From assembly GCA_002878375.1 (NCBI GenBank), contig NIRF01000005.1, positions 36,743 to 100,742 of the forward strand: a stretch of DNA of 64,000 nt. Direction: 5' to 3'. The position numbers and the translations under genes are program-made. Positions 35,885-44,152 of this stretch are shown here, piece after piece. Position 1 is the first letter of the stretch. Each line of letters begins with the position of its first letter. The notes below the pieces were generated by a model. That model had not been told where the DNA came from. It did no database searches and saw nothing but the letters and a program-made list of their open reading frames with translations. The DNA is from Dictyoglomus sp. NZ13-RE01 (GTDB lineage: Bacteria; Dictyoglomota; Dictyoglomia; Dictyoglomales; Dictyoglomaceae).

Positions 35885-37093
35885 ATGTCCGATATTTTTT
35901 TAGCCTTGGATTTAGGTTCTTCGAAGATTGCTGCAATAATAGGTAATATAGAGAAGGAGATAGAGATATTAGGATACTCCATTGTTCCTTCTCAGGGGAT
36001 TCAATTTGGAAATATAGTAGATATGAATAGTGCGAGCTCATGTGTTTCTGAGGCAGTCGAAAGAGCGGAAAAAATGTTAGGGAAAAAAGTATCTCCAAGG
36101 GTGGTTGTAGCTATTGGAAATGAAAGTACAGTTCCCATACAGAGCAAAGGGGTTGTAATAATAAAAAATAAAAATCAAGAAATTACAAGTAAAGATGTGG
36201 AAAGAGTAATTGAAACTGCAAAAACCACTTTACTTCCTCCAAATAAAGAGATAATATATGCATTAAAGAAAGAGTTTCGAGTTGATGGACAAAATAATAT
36301 AGAAAATCCTGTAGGGCTTACAGGAACAAGATTAGAAGCAGATGTTATACTAATAACCCATGATGTATCTCAAATAAGAAATGTAATAAATGTAATGCAA
36401 AGGGCAAATCTCTATATTGAAGGGTTTATACCAAAAGAAGTAGCTCTATCAGAGGCTATACTAACAGAAGACGAAATGAACTTAGGTGTGGCTTTGGCTG
36501 ATATAGGTGGAGATTTAAGTCATTTAGCAGTATATAAGGAAGGTAGTCTTATTTCTACAGGAGTTTTAAGATTAGGAGGGGAAAGAATAACGAAGGATAT
36601 TGCAATAGGATTAAGATTAAAACCTGAAGAGGCAGAAAAAGCGAAAATACTAATTGGATCCCTTAAAGATGTTAATAAATCATTAGAGGTAACTACTTTG
36701 CAGGGAGACAAGGTAACTATTAATTCTAATCAATTAAAAGAGATAATACAACCGAGAGTAGAGCAAATCTTGTACTATATAGATAGGAAGTTTCAAGAAT
36801 TAAGTTATCCCTTAGATTTACTACCAGGAGGATTAATAATTACAGGTGGTACTGCCTTATTAGATGGGATTGAAGAATTTGCTTCAAACTTTTTAAAAAT
36901 ACCTGTGAAAAGAAGATGTCCGAGTATTCTTACCTCTTATATGAGAGGAAATGATGCATATTTTTTTACAGTAGCTATGGGTGCTCTTTTAAGGATTAAA
37001 AAAGATATGAAAATTTATGATAAAAAGCAACCTTGGTTTACATCTTTAAAAGAAAAATTTATGGGGTTTTTTAGACCCTTTACTGAGTCTTAA
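35885..37093 (+). CDS. ftsA: Cell division protein FtsA
   Basis: 402 residues of actin-like ATPase that tethers FtsZ to the membrane. FLALDLGSSKIAAIIG at the start is the phosphate 1 loop, VALADIGGDLSHLAVY near 202 is phosphate 2, and GGLIITGGTALLDGI near 318 is the adenosine motif. The C-terminal residues KEKFMGFFRPF make an amphipathic membrane-targeting helix. It lies 23 bp upstream of ftsZ. Confidence 0.95.
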   Translation: MSDIFLALDLGSSKIAAIIGNIEKEIEILGYSIVPSQGIQFGNIVDMNSASSCVSEAVERAEKMLGKKVSPRVVVAIGNESTVPIQSKGVVIIKNKNQEITSKDVERVIETAKTTLLPPNKEIIYALKKEFRVDGQNNIENPVGLTGTRLEADVILITHDVSQIRNVINVMQRANLYIEGFIPKEVALSEAILTEDEMNLGVALADIGGDLSHLAVYKEGSLISTGVLRLGGERITKDIAIGLRLKPEEAEKAKILIGSLKDVNKSLEVTTLQGDKVTINSNQLKEIIQPRVEQILYYIDRKFQELSYPLDLLPGGLIITGGTALLDGIEEFASNFLKIPVKRRCPSILTSYMRGNDAYFFTVAMGALLRIKKDMKIYDKKQPWFTSLKEKFMGFFRPFTES

Positions 37094-37116
37094 GAAGTTG
37101 AAAGGGGGAGTCAAAA

Positions 37117-38208
37117 TTGTTGTCACAAAAACTTTTAGAGTCTCAAGATATAAATATGAAAAAGATACCGGTAATAAAAGTGGTTGGAGTTGGGGGAGCT
37201 GGAGGAAATGCTATTAACAGAATGATTGATGCTGGTGTTCATGGGGTGGAGTTTATTGCAGTTAATACTGATGTGGCTGTACTGCAAACAAGTAAAGCAC
37301 CTATAAAAATACAAATTGGGGCTGAGCTCACAAAAGGATTAGGAGCTGGAGGAGATCCTAAAATTGCAGAGAAAGCAGCATTGGAAAGCGAGGAGATAAT
37401 TAGGGAATATTTACAAGGTGCGGATATGGTTTTTATTACAGCTGGAATGGGAGGAGGTACTGGAACAGGAGCTTCTCCTGTTATTGCGGATATTGCAAGA
37501 GAGTGTGCAGATTTAGTTGTTGCAGTAGTAACATTACCTTTTTCTTTTGAGCTTAGAAAGAAGAGAGCAACAGCAAAAGAAGGTGTTGAGAGACTTAAAG
37601 AAAAAGTAGACTCTGTAATTATAATTAATAATGATAAACTGTTACAGCTTTCAGATAGAAATCTTCCTGTTTTAGAAGCCTTTAAATTAGCAGATGATGT
37701 TTTGAGACAAGCAGTACAGGGAGTTTCCGAAATTGTTAATGGTACAGGTATAATTAATATAGACTTCAATGATTTAAAATCTATAATGAGTAAGGCTGGT
37801 ACTGCCTATTTAGGGATAGGTGTTGGAAAAGGTGAAAATAGAGCAAAGGAAGCTGCAAAAATGGCTTTAAACAGTCCTATTCTTGATATTTCTATAAATG
37901 GTGCTAAAGGGGTAATATTTAACATAACCTGTGGGAAAGATTTTAATATGAATGAGATAAATGAGCTTGCAGAAATGATTATTCAAAATGCTGATCCGGA
38001 AGCAAATGTAAAATTTGGTTTAGTAGCAAATGACGAGATGGAAGGAGCAATGAAAGTTACTATTGTGGCTACTGGGTTTGAACAGAACGAGGTATTTAAG
38101 GAGGTAAATAAAAAGGAGATTGAGCAGAATTATGCTCATTTGGTTGGAGATTTTGAATTACCTCCATTCCTATTAAAACAGCAAAACAATCCAAAAGATA
38201 AACGTTGA
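37117..38208 (+). CDS. ftsZ: Cell division protein FtsZ
   Basis: 363 residues from a TTG start at 37117, with AAAGGGGGAG six bases upstream. It is the tubulin-like GTPase that forms the Z ring. KVVGVGGAGGNAINRM and the tubulin signature GGGTGTGASPVIA near 113 bind GTP, and NNDKLLQLSDRN near 170 contains the T7 region. The variable linker is very short; the tail ELPPFLLKQ near the C-terminus fits the conserved FtsA/ZipA-binding peptide. It overlaps the next gene by 4 bp. Confidence 0.96.
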   Translation: MLSQKLLESQDINMKKIPVIKVVGVGGAGGNAINRMIDAGVHGVEFIAVNTDVAVLQTSKAPIKIQIGAELTKGLGAGGDPKIAEKAALESEEIIREYLQGADMVFITAGMGGGTGTGASPVIADIARECADLVVAVVTLPFSFELRKKRATAKEGVERLKEKVDSVIIINNDKLLQLSDRNLPVLEAFKLADDVLRQAVQGVSEIVNGTGIINIDFNDLKSIMSKAGTAYLGIGVGKGENRAKEAAKMALNSPILDISINGAKGVIFNITCGKDFNMNEINELAEMIIQNADPEANVKFGLVANDEMEGAMKVTIVATGFEQNEVFKEVNKKEIEQNYAHLVGDFELPPFLLKQQNNPKDKR

Positions 38209-39884
38209 ATTGGTACTTTATAAAGCAGATTAAAGAGTTAAAAGAGCAAGAAAAAGGATATAAACTGTCGAAAAAAGGCGGAGATGTTAGTATACTTTTG
38301 ATTTTTCCTAATAGATACTCTTTGTCATTAGGAAATCTTGGATATTTAAGTGTATATAAATACTTCAATGACCAAAAAGGGATCTTATGTGAGAGGGCTT
38401 ATATTCCCGATGAATTTCCCAAAAATACAAGTTTTCCTCTTTACTCCATAGAAACCCAAAGACCTGCAATTGACTTCGATATCTGGGCATTCTCATTGAG
38501 TTTTGAGATGGATTATTTCAATGTTATTAGAATTTTAAACTTAGAAAAGGTCCCGATTTTTTCTAAAGATAGAGACGAAAATTATCCTTTAATTATGGCA
38601 GGAGGAATTGCAATAAGCTCAAATCCCGAGCCTCTTGCTGAAGTTTTTGATTTAATTTTTATAGGTGAAGCAGAAGATTTCATTAAAGAATTTTCTGAGT
38701 ATTTGATTTTAAAGAAAGAAAAAAATTGGGACAAAATTACTTTTTTAGAAAAAGTTTCTTCTCTTGAAGGAGTTTATATACCAAGATTTAGTACTCCTTT
38801 CTATGGTAATGATGGGAAGATCTTAAAATATGAGTCTTTACAAAGATTACCTATTAAGAAAAGAGTTAGCAAAAATTTCTCCTCCTTAGTTTCTTTTTCC
38901 TGTATTACAAGTCCTAAATCTGTTTTTCCAAACATGGTTTTATTGGAGGGAGTTAGGGGTTGCATTCATCAATGTAGATTTTGTCTTGCAGGATACTTTT
39001 ATAGACCATTTAGAAGGAAGGATATTTTAACTAACATGTTTGAAATAACAAAATATTTTAGTGATAATGTTAGAATAGGTCTTATTCTTCCTTCTATAGA
39101 TAAGAGTATACCTTGGAATGATTTAAAAAGTTTTATAGAGGATAATGAAATTTTACTGTCTTTATCTTCTTTGAGATTAGATCAAATTGATGATAATATT
39201 TTAGAGATAATAACTCATTCGAAGCAAAAAACATTAACTATTGCTCCTGAAACTGGAAGTGATAGGTTAAGGAGTGTGATTAATAAAAATTTTTCTAACG
39301 AAGATATAATAAATTTTGTAGGAAAATTAAAAGATTTTCATATTAAAAATTTAAAACTATATTTCATGATTGGATTGCCTACAGAAACCTCAAAAGATTT
39401 GGAGGAAATTTACAAATTAGTGGATGAAATTAGTAGTATATTAAGCAAAACTCATGTATCAATTAGTATTTCTCCTTTTGTTCCAAAACCTCATACTCCA
39501 TTTCAATGGGAGAAAATGCAAGATGTTGATTATTATATAACTGCCTATAAATATTTGTCGGATAAGTTCTCAGGAAAAAGAAATATAAAAATTGAACATG
39601 AAGATGTGTATTCAAGTTTAGTTCAGGGACTTATTAGTAGGGGTGATAGGAGAATATCAATAATTTGGAATTATTTATACAATTCTAAAAAGATTTATAA
39701 AAACTTTAAAGAATTAATAGAGTTTTATTTATTTAGAGAAAGAGATAAAGATGAATTTTTCCCGTGGAATGTGATAGATATCGGTGTTAAAAAGGAGTAT
39801 CTTTGGAGAGAAAGGGAAAAGGCATATCAAGGAAAAATCACTCATAAATGCTTTGAGGGGTGCAAAGCCTGTGGAGTATGTTGA
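38205..39884 (+). CDS. Radical SAM protein, TIGR03960-like, paralogue next to ftsZ
   Basis: 559 residues from a TTG start overlapping the ftsZ stop. An N-terminal B12-binding-like domain (SLGNLGYLSVYKYF, MAGGIAISSNPEPLAEVFD) precedes a radical SAM domain with the cluster cysteines in GCIHQCRFCLAGYFYRP near 250 (CxxxCxxC). GLPTETSKDLEEI is another family motif. The C-terminus ends in a cysteine cluster (CFEGCKACGVC) that could bind a second Fe-S centre. It is a clear paralogue of the 593-residue protein at 46458. The reaction is unknown. Confidence 0.82.
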   Translation: MNWYFIKQIKELKEQEKGYKLSKKGGDVSILLIFPNRYSLSLGNLGYLSVYKYFNDQKGILCERAYIPDEFPKNTSFPLYSIETQRPAIDFDIWAFSLSFEMDYFNVIRILNLEKVPIFSKDRDENYPLIMAGGIAISSNPEPLAEVFDLIFIGEAEDFIKEFSEYLILKKEKNWDKITFLEKVSSLEGVYIPRFSTPFYGNDGKILKYESLQRLPIKKRVSKNFSSLVSFSCITSPKSVFPNMVLLEGVRGCIHQCRFCLAGYFYRPFRRKDILTNMFEITKYFSDNVRIGLILPSIDKSIPWNDLKSFIEDNEILLSLSSLRLDQIDDNILEIITHSKQKTLTIAPETGSDRLRSVINKNFSNEDIINFVGKLKDFHIKNLKLYFMIGLPTETSKDLEEIYKLVDEISSILSKTHVSISISPFVPKPHTPFQWEKMQDVDYYITAYKYLSDKFSGKRNIKIEHEDVYSSLVQGLISRGDRRISIIWNYLYNSKKIYKNFKELIEFYLFRERDKDEFFPWNVIDIGVKKEYLWREREKAYQGKITHKCFEGCKACGVC

Positions 39885-40609
39885 GAAATAATTTTTGGGC
39901 TTCAGAATTACTTAATAGATTTCCAGAAGTATCCCATGGTTTTGTTTCAGCTCCTTTATCTTTCAATTTATCTCTTAATTTTAAAAATATGAAGTCCGCT
40001 ATTCTTTTTTATAGATTTACAAAAATTCCTTTTAGGAATTGGGTGTTTGCAGAGCAAATACATGGAGATAGTTTTCGTTATATTGATGATAAAAAGAATT
40101 TAATATTTCCTAAGATTGTACATAAAACAGATGCTTTGTTAACATCTGAAAAGGGAAGAATTATAGTAATGTTTTTTGCGGACTGTTTCCCTATTTATGT
40201 ATATTCTCCAAAAATTCCCTTGGTAGGATTAATACACTCAGGATGGCGAGGAGCTTTGAAAAGATTACCTTTTAAAGTAGTTCAAGAAATGTTAACACAA
40301 TATGATTTACATCCTAATGAAATCTATTTGGCGGTAGGTCCAGGAATTCAAAATTGTTGTTTTCAGGTTAAGGAAGATTTCATAGAAAAATTATCTGAAG
40401 AAGATAAGAAATATTTGGAAGAGAGAGAAAATAGTTTTTATTTTGATCTACCAAGCTTTATAACTTCCCAATTTTGGGATCTAAACATACCAAAAGAGAA
40501 TGTAGATCTTTCAGGAATATGTACAAAATGCAATTTAAATTTTTATTCCTATAGAAGAGATAAAACAAAAGATAGAAATATTGGTTTTATTTATATAAGA
40601 AGAGGCTGA
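39878..40609 (+). CDS. YfiH/PgeF-type multicopper-like purine nucleoside phosphorylase or peptidoglycan editing factor
   Basis: 243 residues from the ATG at 39878, overlapping the radical SAM stop. The Zn/Cu site of the laccase-domain family is visible: EQIHGD near 55, FADCFPIYVY near 105, and HSGWRGALKRL near 122, with PGIQNCCFQV near 150. Family members act on purine nucleosides in vitro, and E. coli PgeF edits misincorporated serine in peptidoglycan precursors; the location at the end of a wall-synthesis cluster suits that role. Confidence 0.87.
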   Translation: MLRNNFWASELLNRFPEVSHGFVSAPLSFNLSLNFKNMKSAILFYRFTKIPFRNWVFAEQIHGDSFRYIDDKKNLIFPKIVHKTDALLTSEKGRIIVMFFADCFPIYVYSPKIPLVGLIHSGWRGALKRLPFKVVQEMLTQYDLHPNEIYLAVGPGIQNCCFQVKEDFIEKLSEEDKKYLEERENSFYFDLPSFITSQFWDLNIPKENVDLSGICTKCNLNFYSYRRDKTKDRNIGFIYIRRG

Positions 40610-40645
40610 GTTTTATGCTTAAAATTGCCTCATTCTCTTTAATAT
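40602..40645 (+). terminator. Likely terminator of the dcw transcript
   Basis: GAGGC (40602-40606) pairs with GCCTC (40627-40631), and inside it TTTTA pairs with TAAAA around a TGCT loop. The stem begins in the last codons of the YfiH-type gene and is followed by the T-rich ATTCTCTTTAATATT. The run is not pure U, so efficiency is uncertain. Confidence 0.5.
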
Positions 40646-40730
40646 TCCTATGCTAGCATCTATTTTCTCAGTGTATTATATAGAAAATAGAATTGGGATT
40701 TGAGAGAATTTGGAAAATTGCATTAAGAAT

Positions 40731-40746
40731 ACTACTTCTAAGTAGT
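40731..40746 (+). repeat. Perfect short hairpin in the gap before the small membrane protein gene
   Basis: ACTACTT and AAGTAGT are separated by CT, giving a perfect 7-bp stem about 25 bp upstream of the 40773 start. It could be a regulator site or the 5' end of the transcript. The rest of the 163-bp gap is AT-rich with no other clear signal. Confidence 0.4.
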
Positions 40747-40772
40747 AATTACAATTTAAGGGGGGATTATGT

Positions 40773-41009
40773 ATGTTAAGATGGTGGAAAGGTTATGTTG
40801 AGAATTTTAGCTTAATCAGAGTTATAGTATGGTTTTTAGTAATTTTTGTATTAATGGATTTAATACCTTTTATAAAAAATAGAGATTTTTCAATAACCTC
40901 TTTTCAGAGATTTTTGATAAAAGTTATAATAACATTTGTTATTGTGTTCATTGTAGATTTCATTGTTTATCCTTTTGAAAAATATATGTTTAAAAAATTT
41001 AAGAAATAA
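40773..41009 (+). CDS. Small membrane protein of unknown function (78 aa)
   Basis: A strong AAGGGGGGAT ribosome-binding site sits 7 bases before the ATG. Two membrane helices are predicted (about residues 14-34 and 47-68) with a positive loop between them and a basic C-terminal tail (KYMFKKFKK). No family was recognised. It is followed after 166 bp by another small membrane protein gene. Confidence 0.65.
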   Translation: MLRWWKGYVENFSLIRVIVWFLVIFVLMDLIPFIKNRDFSITSFQRFLIKVIITFVIVFIVDFIVYPFEKYMFKKFKK

Positions 41010-41121
41010 AAACTCTGAGCTAATTGACGGAGAATTGGAAAAAGTTGAGGGACAGCTTTATGGAAATGTTATAGATACAAAAAATTATAGTAAGAACTGT
41101 GAGTTATACTATATCTTCTAA
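41010..41121 (+). other. Possible coding remnant between two small membrane protein genes
   Basis: A frame without a clear start runs from about 41010 to a stop at 41119-41121 and reads SELIDGELEKVEGQL and then YGNVIDTKNYS. The composition looks protein-like, but only 27-35 codons are open; it could be a TTG-started micro-ORF or the decayed end of a gene. Not strong enough to call a gene. Confidence 0.2.
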
Positions 41122-41175
41122 TAAGTGCTGGAATATACTTCATATACTATCTTCTGGGACTTTAGGGGGTGAAAA

Positions 41176-41460
41176 ATGAAAATCTCTATTAACAGGAGAG
41201 AAATTATTATTAGAACTATAGAAATAATATTAATGTTTGTGGCCTTTTTATTTCTTATTAGTAAAGTTTTTAAAGAGCCAATGGATTCTGGTAGGGGGCT
41301 TATCCTTTTTATCTTAATAGTTTTAGGTAATACCTTGAATAACTTAGCTTATAGTAATGAGTTTATAGTAAAAAGTGTATTTTTGAGGTCAACAGTTTCT
41401 TTTTTGACTGGAGTAGGCATGTATCTCCTATACGAGCTTATAGTTAGTAGGTTATTTTAG
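41176..41460 (+). CDS. Small membrane protein of unknown function (94 aa)
   Basis: Preceded by TTAGGGGGTG at good spacing. Three membrane helices are predicted (about 9-31, 40-59 and 69-92). No known family was recognised; the overall pattern resembles small YrhC- or DUF-type membrane proteins with no defined role. It ends 55 bp before a 110-bp repeat element. Confidence 0.65.
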   Translation: MKISINRREIIIRTIEIILMFVAFLFLISKVFKEPMDSGRGLILFILIVLGNTLNNLAYSNEFIVKSVFLRSTVSFLTGVGMYLLYELIVSRLF

Positions 41461-41514
41461 TAACATTATTATGAATTAATTCAAAATGGATATTTTATAC
41501 TTAGTATTTTGAAT

Positions 41515-41625
41515 AAGGATACCATAAAAATGAAATGGCCATGTTTTTTTCGCTTCTCCTACTCAGATAACTTTAGTATCCAAGTGTCCATTAGGGGGAT
41601 ACCATCTCTCTTCCGTGTTCCAAAA
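41515..41625 (+). repeat. Dispersed repeat element, copy 1
   Basis: This 111-bp segment is about 80% identical to 63651-63756. It begins AAGGATAC and ends with the best conserved part, ATTAGGGGGATACCATCTC followed by TTCCGTGTTCCAAAA. It has a 9-bp insertion (AAGTGTCCA) relative to the other copy. GGATAC (41517-41522) can pair with GTATCC (41576-41581), which can alternatively pair with GGATAC at 41597-41602. It fills most of the 268-bp gap before the YggS-type gene; the remainder is AT-rich. It could be a small non-autonomous mobile element, a leftover transposon end or a structured RNA. Confidence 0.75.
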
Positions 41626-41728
41626 CGAAAAATATTGAAGAGTAGAAATACTTATTGATAAAATTCTATTCTATGGAATCTTTTATTTTATGGCTAAAAG
41701 TTGTAAAATTTGAGAGGATAAATGAAAT

Positions 41729-42439
41729 ATGGAAGAAGATTTAAGTTATATTAAAAGAAACTGGGAAAAAGTAAAAGAGGAGATAGATAGAGTAGCCTCT
41801 CGCATAGGAAGAGACAAAGAAAAAATTGAGGTTGTTGCAGTAGCAAAAGGCTGTCCTTCTTCCTATGTGAGGGAAGCCTTTTTATCAGGTATTAAATTTA
41901 TAGGAGAAAATAGAGTACAAGAAGCAGAAAAGAAGATAAATGAGCTTAAAGATTTGCCAATAGAATGGCATTTGGTTGGGCATTTACAAAGAAATAAGGT
42001 AAAAAAGGCTGTTAAACTTTTTTCTCTAATTCATTCTGTTGATAGTGTTCCTTTAGCTCTTGAACTTAACAAGGAGGGAGAGAGATTAGGAAAAAGGATT
42101 AAAATTTTGATACAATTTAATACGTCTGGAGAGCCATCAAAATTTGGTTTTAAGGAGGAAGAATTTTTTAAAAATATAGATCTACTGATGGGATTAAAAA
42201 ATTTGGAAATTTTAGGGGTTATGACTATTGGTCCTTTAACCTCTGATAAAAATTTGATTAGGGAGTCTTTTAGAAGACTAATGAAAATTAGAGAAAGATT
42301 TATGAAGGAATCAGGACTTGATCTTCCTTATATATCTATGGGGATGTCTGAAGATTTTCAAATTGCTATTGAGGAGGGGGCAAATTTGTTAAGATTAGGT
42401 AGAATAATATTTTCAAAGGAGTTTGAGGTGAAAATATGA
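41729..42439 (+). CDS. YggS/PROSC-type pyridoxal-phosphate homeostasis protein
   Basis: 236 residues. PLP would be bound by K40 in VVAVAKGC, matching the family pattern (V-[AS]-K). IKFIGENRVQEAEKK near 65, WHLVGHLQRNKVKK near 87, IHSVDS near 108, and near the end SMGMSEDFQIAIEEGANLLR followed by LGR are conserved. The family buffers free PLP and keeps it available to apo-enzymes. It overlaps the response regulator gene by 4 bp. In many bacteria this gene lies near the division cluster, as here. Confidence 0.93.
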   Translation: MEEDLSYIKRNWEKVKEEIDRVASRIGRDKEKIEVVAVAKGCPSSYVREAFLSGIKFIGENRVQEAEKKINELKDLPIEWHLVGHLQRNKVKKAVKLFSLIHSVDSVPLALELNKEGERLGKRIKILIQFNTSGEPSKFGFKEEEFFKNIDLLMGLKNLEILGVMTIGPLTSDKNLIRESFRRLMKIRERFMKESGLDLPYISMGMSEDFQIAIEEGANLLRLGRIIFSKEFEVKI

Positions 42440-43134
42440 AAAAGATTCTTCTTGTTGAAGATGATAAAGGCATTGTTAACTCTTTATCCCTTTTGTTAAC
42501 TAAAGAAGGTTACCAGGTTGAGACAGCATATACTGGGAATGAGGCTCTGCAAAAATTCAGATCTTTTGAGCCTGACCTAATTTTATTAGATTTATTACTA
42601 CCGGAAAAAGATGGTTGGGAAGTTTGTAAAGAGATTAGGCAAGTAAGTGATGTTCCTATTATTATGCTTACTGCGAAAGATGAAGAAGTAGACAAAGTTA
42701 TAGGTTTAAAACTTGGTGCAGATGATTATATTACAAAACCTTTTGGTGCAAAAGAACTTTTGGCAAGAATTGAAGCTGTTTTAAGAAGGTATCAATCTAA
42801 TATACTAAAAACTGAGAAGATTGAAGTTTATCCTTTTGAAATGGATCTAAATAAAAGGACTGTTAAGATAAAGGGAAGAGAAGTAAATCTTTCATATAGA
42901 GAATTTGAAATCTTAAAGCTATTTTTACTTAATCCTGGCATTGTCCTTAGTAGGGATAATATAATAAGACATATTTGGGGAGAGAATTTCTGGGGTGAAC
43001 CTCGTACAGTTGATGTATATATACGTTGGTTGAGAGAAAAAATAGAGGAAAATCCAAGTCAACCTAAGTATATAATTACTGTTAGAAATTTGGGGTATAA
43101 GTTCCAGGGAGAGACAAAAGTTGAGGGTAGATAA
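42436..43134 (+). CDS. OmpR/PhoB-family response regulator
   Basis: 232 residues. The receiver domain has acidic residues E8-D9-D10, the phospho-acceptor D52 in LLDLLLPEKDGW, T in MLTAKD and K in ITKPFGAKEL. A winged-helix DNA-binding domain spans about 130-230 (RDNIIRHIWGENFWGEPRTV, YIRWLREKIE). It pairs with the histidine kinase gene downstream (14 bp overlap). The target genes are unknown; PhoB- or WalR-like sequence features do not settle the signal. Confidence 0.94.
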   Translation: MKKILLVEDDKGIVNSLSLLLTKEGYQVETAYTGNEALQKFRSFEPDLILLDLLLPEKDGWEVCKEIRQVSDVPIIMLTAKDEEVDKVIGLKLGADDYITKPFGAKELLARIEAVLRRYQSNILKTEKIEVYPFEMDLNKRTVKIKGREVNLSYREFEILKLFLLNPGIVLSRDNIIRHIWGENFWGEPRTVDVYIRWLREKIEENPSQPKYIITVRNLGYKFQGETKVEGR

Positions 43135-44149
43135 AGATAAATGGGAGATATTAGCAGAAAATATTCCAATAGGAGTCATTCTTTTAGATTCGGAAGAGAA
43201 ATTAGAATACATTAATAATTCTGCAGAAGTTATATTAGGTCTAAAAGATGTAGAAATAGGAAAAAAGCTTTTTGAAATTGTTCCAGATTATGAGATTGAT
43301 GAGTTAGTGAAAAAAACTTTAAAAAGTAAAGAAAATAACAGTATATCCATTTACTATTGGAGCAATGAGAAGAAACTATTAGAAATAAGATCTATATATT
43401 TAGAAGACGGGAAAGTTTTTTTAATAATAGAGGATAAAAGTATATATGAAAAGCTCGAAGAAAATTATAGGGATTTTATAGCGAATGCATCTCATGAGCT
43501 TCGTACCCCTCTTACATCAATCCAAATATTATTAGATCTTTTTTCGGAAAAGAAGATCACTTTAGAGGAAATTCAAAATGAGTTTTTCCCATATCTTAAA
43601 AAGGAAATTATGCGTATGACAAAACTTGTTACAAATCTGCTTAATTTATCAAGATTAGAATCAGGAGTCGTTCAAATAAATCCACAGAAGATATTTTTAA
43701 TTGATATTATTGATAAAGTTTTGGAAAGTTTGTATCCTTTAATTAAGAAAAAGGGGTTAAAATTGCACTTGGATGTTCCATCATCATTGGAGATTTATGC
43801 GGATCCACAACACTTAGAAACTATATTATTTAATCTATTGGAAAATGCAGTAAAATATACTCCTGAAAATAAACAAATTTTTATCTATTCTAATTTTGAT
43901 GATAATAATATAGTTTTAGTAATAAAAGATACAGGAGTAGGGATTCCAGAGAAAGATTTACCTTATATTTTTGATAGATTTTACAGGGTAGAAAGGTCAA
44001 GAACAAGTGAGGATGGATTTAGCAGTGGTTTGGGACTTGCGATAGTAAAAAAATTAGTTGAAAAACATAATTGGAAAATTGAGGTAGAAAGTGAGTTGAA
44101 CTTAGGTACTACTTTTAAAATTTTAATACCAAAGGGAAAGGAAGGATGA
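43121..44149 (+). CDS. Soluble PAS-containing sensor histidine kinase
   Basis: 342 residues from a TTG start overlapping the response regulator gene. A PAS domain occupies residues 8-110 (IPIGVILLDSEEKLEYINN). The dimerisation domain has phospho-acceptor H in SHELRTPLTSIQ near 127. The ATPase domain has N in NLLENAVKYTP near 242, DTGVGIP near 270 and the G2 box GLGLAIVKKL near 308. No membrane helix is found, so it should sense a cytoplasmic signal, unlike most PhoR- or WalK-type partners. Confidence 0.93.
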   Translation: MRVDKDKWEILAENIPIGVILLDSEEKLEYINNSAEVILGLKDVEIGKKLFEIVPDYEIDELVKKTLKSKENNSISIYYWSNEKKLLEIRSIYLEDGKVFLIIEDKSIYEKLEENYRDFIANASHELRTPLTSIQILLDLFSEKKITLEEIQNEFFPYLKKEIMRMTKLVTNLLNLSRLESGVVQINPQKIFLIDIIDKVLESLYPLIKKKGLKLHLDVPSSLEIYADPQHLETILFNLLENAVKYTPENKQIFIYSNFDDNNIVLVIKDTGVGIPEKDLPYIFDRFYRVERSRTSEDGFSSGLGLAIVKKLVEKHNWKIEVESELNLGTTFKILIPKGKEG

Positions 44150-44152
44150 TAA

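Noticed and set aside
37239..37769. 176-codon open frame antisense to ftsZ
   Set aside because: It lies wholly within ftsZ, has a low-complexity Ser/Pro/Ala composition and no ribosome-binding site; it is a shadow frame.
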